Assembly (NCBI GenBank): GCA_033439765.1
Contig: JAULSN010000002.1
Span: forward strand, 2,914,001-2,978,000
Direction of reading: 5' to 3'
DNA length: 64,000 nt
From: Lasiosphaeria ovina
Lineage: Eukaryota; Ascomycota; Sordariomycetes; Sordariales; Lasiosphaeriaceae
This document shows positions 35,349-44,584 of this stretch, in pieces. The translations under genes were made by a program, and so were the position numbers. The notes beneath the pieces were generated by a model that ran no database searches, was not told the origin of the DNA, and worked only from the letters and a program-made list of their open reading frames with translations. The stretch's first letter is position 1. Every line of letters starts with the position of its first letter.

Positions 35349-36688
35349 CTAAACATCGGCAATCTCGCGAAGTCTGCGCAGAGTAGAGCGCATAGCGGCG
35401 GCAGCAGGTGTCCTAGGTTTTGGTTAGAATCGCTCACTCGACTTGGAAGGGCTGCGCCCCAGCACTGTACTCACGCGACAGCATAAGCACCACCGGCCTA
35501 ACGTAGGGTTAGTCTAAGCCCCAAAACTTCACATGTGGGTTTTGGGTGTACGTACAATTGTCTTCTTGCACGCCTTGCAGCTCTGTGGGCAAAATATCAG
35601 CACATGCCCATTGAACTTGTCGGGTGGGCCGTGGGTTGGTCCACGTTAGCCAGAGTTTCAGCAAAAACCTACCCAGATTCCTACTGATGTGCGGCGGACG
35701 GTATCTGTATCGGAAATTAGTGAGATGGCCTTCATTTATGGTGGTGTTGCTTTGACTCACCCTTTCCGCAGAATGCTATTCGACGTTCACAGTCAATATA
35801 TGTCATTAATCAAGGATGCATTCGCCCAGATCATCCTATGGGATACGGGACGTACTGCAAGTGCTGTTGTTGAGGTTAGCATTTGCGAAGCAGTGTGAGA
35901 TACAGGGACAAGGGCATATAACTCACTATCTGGCATGCTGTGACACTTCCTGCTCTGCGTGGTAGTTAGCATCATGATGTTCCAGGGGACGGCAGGGTTT
36001 AAGACGTACTCTTGACGAGCTTTCGGAGCGAGGCACCGTATCTAAGATCCTTATGTCAGCATCCCATCCCTGTTCGCTGAGCTCGCAAGCCGCGAGTATG
36101 AACGTGGCCGCCGGAAGACGTCGAGAACGGGTCCGGCACCCGTGCAATCTGTCGATATGGCGTTGCCGAGTAATGGGTGAAGTCGGGCACTTTGGAAGGT
36201 CCAATGATTCGAAATATGCGACACTTGCGCACACTGTCTGATATCCGTACAGTCCGCATGTCGGCAATTTTGATTGGCGCCTCGAAGCTACAGAACTTGC
36301 TGGTCGGATTTTACCGCATCCTCGCTCGCATCGCTCGAGGTGGTTCAGACTCGACACCCTCTGTGGCCTTGTCTGCGAGTCGCGCCTCTTGTTCGGCAAT
36401 TGACCACCTCACAGACCTCCTCCCCCACCATCAATCGAGCTTTGCGGGCGAGGGTGCGGGCAAGGGTGCGGGCGCGGTGTTGCTGTAGTCGCATTCGTCG
36501 TTGCCGTCCGGGATAAGGCGCTGGGGGGGCTTCGAAAAACAGAAAAACCATGTCTGACATACCTCACACCGTACTAAAGATTCTAAGGTTAGTGGCCGGC
36601 CACGGGGAAACATGAGAGATGCCATTTGGAGGGCGTCGATAGTACTCACCTTGCCGGAAATGCCGACCTTCTTCGTGCGCTTGGACAT
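35349..36688 (-). CDS. RPL43: 60S ribosomal protein eL43 split into ten exons (92 aa)
   Basis: Minus-strand exons are 36688-36650, 36573-36563, 36041-36010, 35954-35927, 35863-35856, 35775-35761, 35704-35673, 35582-35556, 35497-35475 and 35412-35349. They are 39, 11, 32, 28, 8, 15, 32, 27, 23 and 64 nt, 279 nt in all. The product starts MSKRTKKVGISGK, then YGASLRKLVKK and QEVSQHAR, and ends TPAAAAMRSTLRRLREIADV. It has the family length of 92 residues. The zinc cysteines fall at C39, C42, C57 and C60, matching the yeast numbering. eL43 (yeast Rpl43, human RPL37A) is a cytosolic large-subunit protein. The nine introns are 76, 521, 55, 63, 80, 56, 90, 58 and 62 nt. Every donor is GTRNGT-like (GTGAGT, GTATGT, GTACGT or GTAGGT), and nearly all have CTAAC, CTGAC or TTGAC branch sites. 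The exon chain is inferred by eye, but the frame closes at every junction. Confidence 0.93.
36042..36562 (-). other. Long second intron of the eL43 gene (521 nt)
   Basis: Runs from donor GTATGT to branch GCTGAC and acceptor CTTAG. It is six to nine times longer than the other eight introns. It contains a short tandem of GGGTGCGGGC-type units (about 36446-36475, plus strand) and no obvious box C/D or H/ACA signature. An unrecognised snoRNA or regulatory element is possible. Confidence 0.7.
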
Positions 36689-37584
36689 TTTGCCTGGGTG
36701 ATGTGACGAAGTATCTTGATGTCTACGTCTTGGTTGGCGATGTGGGCGGATTTTCGATTAAAGTCCAGTGCAATTTTCTGGTGCGCAACGGGCAGGGGCC
36801 GCGAGATGGCGGGAGCTAGGCGGAACCATTTTCCCGAGTTTTGGTTTCGTGCCCTCCTGTGTCGGTGGAGCGTGGGGTTCGCCGGCTGCACGTGCACGAA
36901 GGCCTGCCCTGCCAGCTGAAGGCTGGTTCAGAATTCCCCGCCAGCTGCCAAGCTGTCATGCCGGTCGATCTCCGCATTGACAGGGGGTTTAGGCTTTCGG
37001 AGTCAGCACTGCCTTCTCACCCTCAAGCCGGGAGTAAACCTAATTTGGCGATAAAGGGGGGGATAGAAGGTAGGCACGACGGATCAATTCAACGCAAAAC
37101 CTGCCCGACGTCGAAACGCACCCGGCGGTTACCTCACTGCCCTAGCAGATGGGAGGCAAGTGGCCCGGCATTTCTTGCCTATTTGGGTCGAAAATCGATG
37201 TCGAAGCACGAAATGGGAATAGAAGCCACAGACAGGGCGGCAGGAAAATCCCTTCGTTGGTGCATCATAGATCTATTTAGTCCAAGAGACGGCCCTCTTT
37301 CCTGGTTTCTCTTTCCTCGGCGTCGGCCATGGCAGGAGTGAGCCATTTTATCTTGTTGCGAGAGCACATGACACTTATCGTTTGTTCCGTTTTTCCATTT
37401 CCATATCCCTATTGTCCCCTAATAATTGTGCACAAGGAGCAGAGACTGGGTTTTGCTTTGCTGTGAATTGTGGATATCTCTGGCGCCGAAATCGTCGACT
37501 GTTCACTTTCAGCCTCACAGCCGAACTTCACAGCCGAATTCTTTTCCTCCATATCTGTGACAAGGACAGTCGTCAATATTCAAC
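36689..37584. other. Divergent promoter region of eL43 (-) and oxidoreductase (+)
   Basis: About 0.9 kb shared by two divergent starts. Short frames are present but none is credible as a gene. Confidence 0.5.
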
Positions 37585-39233
37585 ATGGCCCCCAAACAGC
37601 AGCATGGCCGGCAGTATGACGTGGTTGTCTTTGGAGCATCAGGTATGTGCACTTAAGCGTTCCAGATTCAACAGGCATAGCCGCGGAGCAGCATATAAGC
37701 AGCATGTATTGATTTGCCCGATGCACCCTCACCCTCCCCCCCGCCATTCATGTGTCTAAAATGGGAAATGGTCGGGGCGGACGCTGATCCATCACCGCCA
37801 ACGTAGGCTACACGGGCAAATACACAGCTGAGCACATTGCAACACACCTGCCAACGGACCTGAAATGGGCAGTGGCCGGCAGGTCGCACAGCAAGCTGGA
37901 GCAGGTGGTGGCGCACTGCCGCAGTCTCAATGCGGACCGCCCGCCGCCCGCCATCGAGGTGTGCGACATCGACGACGGGCAGCTGGACGCCCTCGCCCGC
38001 AAGACGTTTGTGCTCATCACGACGGTCGGGCCCTACGGCCAGCTGGGCGAGCATGCCTTCCGCGCCTGCGCCGAGAACGGCACCCACTACCTCGACGTCA
38101 CGGGCGAGGTCCCCTTTGTCGCCCGCATGCTAGCCAAGTACGAGAATGCCGCCAAAGCCAGCGGCGCCATGATGTTCCCGCAGATCGGCATCGAGTCGGC
38201 GCCGCCAGACCTGCTGACCTGGTCGCTGGCGGCGTTGGTCCGGTCCGATCCCGCCTTTGAGTCCGCCCGGGGTGCAGTACGCGACGTGACTGTCTCGGTG
38301 CATACCTTTAAGTGAGTCTCTCTCGCTTATCCCACTTAATCCCTAAGCCTCAAAATGTTCCAGAAGGGTGGCTGACAAAGGGGAAAAAGGTCGGCCCCGT
38401 CAGGCGGCACCCTCACCACGGCGCTCAACCTGCTGGAGAACTTCTCCATCTCTGAAGTACGCGCGGGTCAAAAGCCATATGCGCTATCCCCTATCCCCCA
38501 CCCCTCCCCTTCTTCCGCCCCAACCCCGTCCCTACTCACCCGCGTCACCGGCCTCATCACGGTCCCCACCCTGGGGCTGCTCACAAGCTCGATCGCCGCT
38601 GGAACCGACCGGGCCCTTGTGCACCGGACGTGGGGCCTGCTGGAGACGATCCCGTCCCGCCGGGGCCAGGCGTACGGCCCGCGCTTCTCGTTCCGCGAGT
38701 ACCTGCGCCCGCGCGGCTGGTACCAGGGCATCGGCCTCCATCTGGGCCTGATCCTGTTCAGCGTCGTCCTGGCCGTGCCGTTCCTGCGCAGGCTCATCGC
38801 CGGCTACGTCTACGGCCCCGGCGAGGGCCCCGACGCCGAGGTCGCCAAGCTGGACAAGCTCGAGTACCGCGGTGTTGCCCACGCCGACTCTCCTGCTGAT
38901 GCTGGAGGCGACGGGAAGGGCCAGCCAGTAGCGTTTGGCCGCGTCTGGTTCAATGGGAGCTTCTATCACCGTAAGCTATCCCCCCCATTCCTCTTCTCCG
39001 CCACCTTACTATATAACTATTACGGCTGGTTTCTGCGTTGGCCACGTTCGCTGATTTCGCCTCTGTACAAAGTAACGGGCATCTTCCTCGCCGAGGCAGC
39101 TGCCACCCTCCTTGAAGACAACGTCCAGCTCGGCGGCGGCGGCATCTTCACGCCCGCGTGCCTCGGCCAGCCGTACATTGACCGGCTGGACCGCGCAGGG
39201 TTCCATTCCGAAACTAAGGTGCTGTCTGAGTAA
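37585..39233 (+). CDS. Saccharopine-dehydrogenase-like oxidoreductase (434 aa)
   Basis: The exons are 37585-37642, 37807-38311, 38390-38970 and 39073-39233; the introns are 164, 78 and 102 nt. An N-terminal Rossmann fold carries the dinucleotide motif GASGYTG (residues 17-23), split by intron 1 after the serine. TVGPYGQLGEHAFRACAENGTHYLD follows in the usual family position. Near residue 310 is a hydrophobic helix (GLHLGLILFSVVLAVPFL). The C-terminus GGIFTPACLGQPYIDRLDRAGF is strongly typical of the SCCPDH/trans-acting enoyl reductase-like family. It is not lysine-pathway saccharopine dehydrogenase. Animal SCCPDH is lipid-droplet associated and its substrate is unknown, so none is proposed here. 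Intron 3 is stop-free and a multiple of three; removing it gives YHLTGIFLAEAA, the expected family wording. Confidence 0.9.
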
Positions 39234-39842
39234 GAGATGTAGTAGAAAATAGAAAACCGGATGGCCCTAAACAGTGGAGAAGAAAGAAGCTTATGTCTAT
39301 GCTTGGCTGTATGTGCATCCCTTATATATATCGGCACTCTTAATTGTTGGGAGTATGGAGCGACGGGCAGAGAGATTCGCCTACCTAACACAAGCCGAAT
39401 ATTCCGTGGAGTATTTCCGGTGTTTCAATACCGCTTAATTTCGTCTTGCCCACGGGCAAAATTGAAATATTACTCAAGAAATGCCATGCAGCTTCCAGTT
39501 CAGGTTTTATGTCCTCTGCTCAAGGAGGGACTTTTATAGTTAGTTCAACTGGGTAGGTATTTATCTGCCTATATGGATTGAAACATATGCCACTTTCGTC
39601 TCCATTTTTAGTCAAAAAAAAAAAGAAAAGAAAAGAAAAGAAAGGAAAAGGAAGGAAAATGGAAATAAATAATATCAACGCAGGTTCTATATGCAGTGCA
39701 GTGGGTATATATATAGATAGAGGTATATACATATATCATGGAGATCTCATATCATAACCGGGCATCAAAAAACAACTTCCACCTCCCCCATCTCCTCCTC
39801 TCTAATTTCTAGTCCTTCAACTTTAAGATGATATTTTTTCTT
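39234..39842. other. Convergent intergenic region with A/G-rich repeat
   Basis: The 3' ends of the oxidoreductase (+) and MFS transporter (-) face each other. It contains an AAAAG-type repeat at 39613-39660 and TA-rich sequence. No gene is seen. Confidence 0.5.
39613..39660 (+). repeat. (AAAAG)n A/G-rich repeat
   Basis: An A run followed by AAAAG and AAAGG units in the convergent 3' region. Confidence 0.85.
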
Positions 39843-42059
39843 TCACCTCGGCGCATCCGCCGACCGTCCCCTGCCCAGCAACGACGACGACTCGTCTGCG
39901 CTCAGCACCAGCTCTGGTCCTGGTCCTGGTCCTGGTCCTGGCCCGTCGCTATCGTCGCGCCGCAGCTGCCGCCACGTCCTCGGCGCCCACCACGTCCGCG
40001 CCGTGCTCTGCGCCACGAGCAACGTTTCTTCTTCGTCGTCTTCTTCGTCTAGCAGCACAGCGGCTGACGCCTCGTCAGCGACGGCACCGGCGACGTGGCC
40101 CCGGCCGTCGAGGCGGTAGTCATTGACGCAAAAGGCGAGGGCGACGAGGGGCAGGCACAAGACTAAAGCGACGCGCAGCAGGACCTCGATGGTCTCCTGG
40201 TAGGCGCGGGCGATGGCCTCGCGCTCGGGCGAGCCCCAGGGGTAGCTGCAGGCGACGACGACGCTGGCGTAGATGTCGGCGGCGCGGTCGCGGGCGGGGC
40301 CCTCGGGTAGGTAGGCGAGCAGCTTGGCGGGGACGAGGCGGCCCCAGACGGCACCCGAGACGGCGGAGCCGACGGCGGCGCCGACCTCGACGATGGTCAA
40401 GAACGCGGCCGTGGCAACGCCGACGTGGGCGTGCCGGTCGCCGCAGCTCGCCTGCACGGCCAGCTGCGTGGCCACATGCATCAGGCCGGCGCCGGCGCCG
40501 AGGCCCGTCTGCGCGGCGAACAGCGAGGCCACCGAGGCGGCGCGCGTGCGCGTGTGCAGCAGCACGGCGATGGCGGCCGTGTAGAGCGCGGCGCCGGCGA
40601 CGATGAAGGGGCGCGGGCGCGGGGCCGAGGAGCGGCGGATGAGCAGCGAGGCGAGCAGGGCGGCGATGGTGGAGGCGAAGGAGAAGGTCTGCGTGATGGG
40701 GCCGGCGCGGCTGACGGGCAGGTTGAGCGCGACGAGCAGGTACGAGTAGAAGTAGGGCTGGACGGCGATGTAGAAGACCATGAAGTAGACGAAGCCGATG
40801 CCGCAGCCGGCGACCAGGGTGCGCGACTTGAGCAGGTCGAGCGGGAGCAGCGGGTGGGGCGCGAGCCTCGGGTTGGACTCCCAGAAGGGGAAGGCGGCGA
40901 GCAGGGCGATGCCGGTGCCGACCATGGCCAGGATGCGGCGGTCGTGCCAGCCGTCGGGCGAGCGCGAGACAAGCGTCAGGGGAATGAGGATCAGGGAGAG
41001 GCCGGCGCTGAGCAGGAGGGTGCCGACGACGTCGAGGTCGTGGAAGAGCTTCTGAGCGCGCACCCTGGTGGGAGCGCTGCCGTCGTCGTGATGCTTCTTC
41101 TTAAGGAGCCCCATGCGGTCGGCCTTGCGGCCGTTGAGAAAGAGGCTCATAGCCAGCGGCAGGAAGGCGACAGGCAGGATGAGAGCCCACATGGCGTAGC
41201 CCAGGCGCCAGGTCGAGTTGGCGAGAATGGCGGCGGCGATGGCGGGGCCTATCCAGACGGTGACCAAAAAAGGGCTGTCGGGGAGGCTGGAGAAGAGGGC
41301 GCGGTTGAGGAAGTTGCTGGTGTCGGCGATGAAGACCTGCTGGAGAATCTGCAGGCCCGTCGAGCCAGCCGAGTAGAAGATCTGGGCCGAGGCATATGTC
41401 TGAACGTTCTGCGAGGCGGCCATCTGGATGTAGCCCAGAACGCAGAGGATGATGGAGATGGTGAAGGCCTCGAGGCGGCCAAAGACGTCGGCAATCTTGG
41501 ACATGGGCGGCTTGATAACGGCTGTTTGTTCGGCGTGTTAGACTCGTTCCCGACTTGCATGTCTACTCTGGAGCACGTACCGTTGACAACATTCTGGACG
41601 ACAAAGACAGTCGACAGCAAGGAGTGGTTGTTGAAGGAGCTGACGGCAAAGGCAGCCAGGGGATATGTTACCTGGCCCTCGAGAGAGATGGTGAAGGCCA
41701 TCAGGAAGATGCTTGCGGATGAACAGGCTGTCAGTCGAGGTTCGGAGCAAGGGTAACATCGCTCCAACGTGTGTGTGTGAAAAGGAGACATGGCAAGACA
41801 AGACACAATAAAACACACACCTCATGTAAGCTACGACCAAGCCCGTTGTCGACCAGGCGCGCGACACGGCTTCTATGCGCCTGAGGCCGTCCTGGATGTC
41901 GGGGGAAGCCAGGGCGGCGGGAGGCGCGGCATGCTCCGGGTCAGGGCGGGCCGCTGCCGTGGTGCCGTAGCCGCCGCCCGCACCCCTGACATGTTGTTGA
42001 TCCGAGCCGTCGCTGGCGACGCCTTCTACGTGGTCGACGGCGCCCTGGCTCTTAGCCAT
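39843..42059 (-). CDS. MFS transporter, siderophore-iron (Mir/Sit/Arn) type (682 aa)
   Basis: Minus-strand exons are 42059-41821, 41711-41581 and 41521-39843; the introns are 109 and 59 nt. A disordered N-terminus precedes GLRRIEAVSRAWSTTGLVVAYM, where siderophore transporters begin their first membrane helix. Family wording continues in VIKPPMSKIADVFGRLEAF, QMAASQNVQTYASAQIFY and QQVFIADTSNFLNRALFSSLP. Twelve to fourteen hydrophobic segments follow. Characterised relatives (Arn1-4, MirB) are proton symporters that import ferric siderophores. Membership is by sequence pattern and the substrate is not proven. The cytosolic tail is acidic (DEEDDEEETLL), has a GP dipeptide run coded by CCTGGT repeats and ends near ESSSLLGRG. 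Both contain acidic dileucine-like sorting signals. No siderophore synthetase gene is nearby. The start is the first ATG; upstream reading begins only from a TTG. Confidence 0.88.
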
Positions 42060-44584
42060 TCTACCCACCCGCTTGGAACTGCTTGCTTGGGGCTTGGGCC
42101 TAGTAAGGAATGCATGTACAGCAGCCAAAGCACCCGATGCTTGATGCTGGAGCGAGGCGCGGAAAAGGGGTGGGGGGGGTATCCGTAGTATGGGGGGCAG
42201 CTAAATAATAGACAATATGCAACAGCAGTGCTCTCTGAAAGCTGGGGCCAGCCTGTCCAGTCCTGTCCACGTCGTAAAATGGAAAAGAGGAAACCGAAAC
42301 ACCAGAACGCCAGAGATTAGAGAGACGGACGAGACGAGAGAGATTGGCGGTCGTGGACGTGGCGGTCGTCCTCTCGGCGCACCCCACGACGACGCGAGGG
42401 GGCCAAGCAGGCAGTGGCGCTAGCGAGCTCAGCTGCCTGCAGGTCCCAGCTGATCCGATGCTGTTTGCTTGCTGAATGACTGACTGTGACTGACCCCGAC
42501 TTGTAATTACCCAAAGTACCCCAGATAGGTTGCGACTTGTACTTTGGAAAGGGAGTAAAGAAACTGCCCGCCGGTTTGCGAACTATAAGTATTGGGTTCG
42601 TAGCATTAAATTAAGCTGTAGGTAAGTACAGGAAAGCATAGGAAGTGTATTGGGATTGAAGCCCAAAGCCTTTCCCCGAGAAACGGACATTAGGTCCAGG
42701 TGAATGTGGACGGCGACGTAGGAAACGTAGACAGCTGACACATCCGACAGGACAGCACCTGCCTCGTTTGGCCGCCAGAGCCTCTTTCTCGTGCCGGGCT
42801 CTCTCTGTCTCTCTCTCCTCTCCTTCCATTCGAGCGGTTTTCAGAGACGGAACAGACACCACAAAAAGCGTTGGGTTTGGGTTTGGGGGGGGGGAGTGCC
42901 ACTCAGCCTTTGGCTCCCCGACCTTTTGGGGGGTCTCACGAGGGCCGCTCATGCCTGTTTAGGGAAAATCCCTCCCGCGCCTGCAGTCCTGATTGGCGGC
43001 AGATTATCTAAAACATCTGATTAATTTTTTTCGGGTTCCGGGCTCCTGTCGGACGATGAGTCGACCAGCGGGTGGGTCCCGCCCAGTGGGGTCCCGCCAG
43101 CCAGCCCCTCTTACTGTGTACATTGATGGTCTTCCGACCCTCGGCAAACCGTGGGCATATTTGCCCGTCGGTTTTGCTTGCTTGCTTGCCTAGGCCTAGG
43201 CGGGGAAAGAAACGAGCACAAGCATGGAAATGAGAAAGAAAACTCTTAAGAGCATAATAATTATCACCTGTAAATACACCTTGTCGTGTCACCATGTGCG
43301 AAGTGCCCAATTCACCGCAGAAGTTCGAATTTCATTATGCAAGAGCTCGAGCTCATACTACGGTTTGCGGGGTCTCGCTCCACTTCCTTATTTGTAGCTG
43401 TCTTGCACAAATACGTGTATGTATTGTATGTACGTACGGACAAACACCTGCTCGATACGGAGTATCAGGCACATCGGTATACAGGGCTCGACGAGGACGG
43501 ATTACAGACGGATTGCGTATAGCCAAGGCAATTGTAACATGAAACACCTCAAATCTCAGTCTTACATTTGGAAGTTGCTATTTGTGTACTTGGTAGTGGG
43601 TAGGTAGGTAACGTAAGTTTATTAAAAACAAATGAGAGGTAAATGGCAGCAACCAAGAAGAAGCACATTTCTGTTTTCTCCATCGCCGCTCCGCTCTCAC
43701 CCCGTCAAATCTCATCCCATCAGATCTCATACCATTAGATGATGCCGTCCCTATCCCATTCATTCCGTCTTATCCATGCCGCCAAATATTTTACTAATAC
43801 GCACGCAGAAAGAAAGAAGAAAGAGAAAGAGCATTCGACAAAAGCCTGCTTTTTACATCAACGTGACACCACGCACACATACATACATACATACCACCCA
43901 TATATATACCAAGACAACAGCGTGCCCCGAAAAAGGTACGACTGCACCTCCACACTCCGGCTCCCACTCCCCTTTCCCCTTCTACCGCCATCCGTCGACA
44001 AAAGCCCTTCCCTGCCCAAAAAAGAAGCCCAAGCAAGCAGATTACCCGGGCATCGGGGGAAACCCCCCAAATAATTCCCCCTTATGAACGAAAAGCCCCA
44101 GTTAAAAAAAATTTGACGGGAGGGGATGAGAAAACGGCCAAGGGAAGGGAGAACGTGAACAAGAAAATAATAAGAAAAGAAGCAGAGTGGTATCTTTCCA
44201 ACGCTGTGCAACTAGCCAAATATTCATAATCCAAGAAGAAAAGTCATCGTTGCTTGATATATAAAACGTGCAAAATGTTCGACGCGGGCGGTGGCAGCCA
44301 TGCGCCAGAAACAGAAAGGGGTATAAAATTTCGAGCGTAAAACGGGAGTGCATGTACGAGGACCGCACGGAGAATCGCGGGCCAAGTCGCGGATAATTTC
44401 ATCTCGCGTCCATGGTGTGCGTCAAAGAGGAAGGAGTATGTTTGAATGTTGCGGATGGGTGACTACGCAAGGGGAAAGAGGTTGTGCAAGGAGGCGGCGC
44501 GGTGTCGTCTTGGCTGGGGTTGTTGATGGTAGCACAAGCCACAAAACCAGACGGAACAGTCGCAAGGACGAAACCAAAATCGCC
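42060..44584. other. 2.5 kb intergenic, no gene seen
   Basis: Promoter region of the MFS transporter and 3' flank of the RING-PH-vWA gene, both minus strand. It contains a TACATA run (about 43877-43896), a TACGGAGTA motif (43456-43464) and a near-match to the fungal iron-GATA consensus (ATCTGATTA at 43015-43023). No coding frame is convincing. Confidence 0.45.

Noticed and set aside
36177..36260. Possible box C/D snoRNA (AATGATTC ... CTGA) across the long eL43 intron
   Set aside because: The boxes are degenerate, lie on the strand opposite to the host transcript and lack a terminal stem.
40425..41756. 443-codon plus-strand frame opposite the MFS transporter
   Set aside because: It is the antisense shadow of a GC-rich gene whose minus-strand product has clear transporter character. 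The shadow is a G/E/A/R-rich string without a domain.
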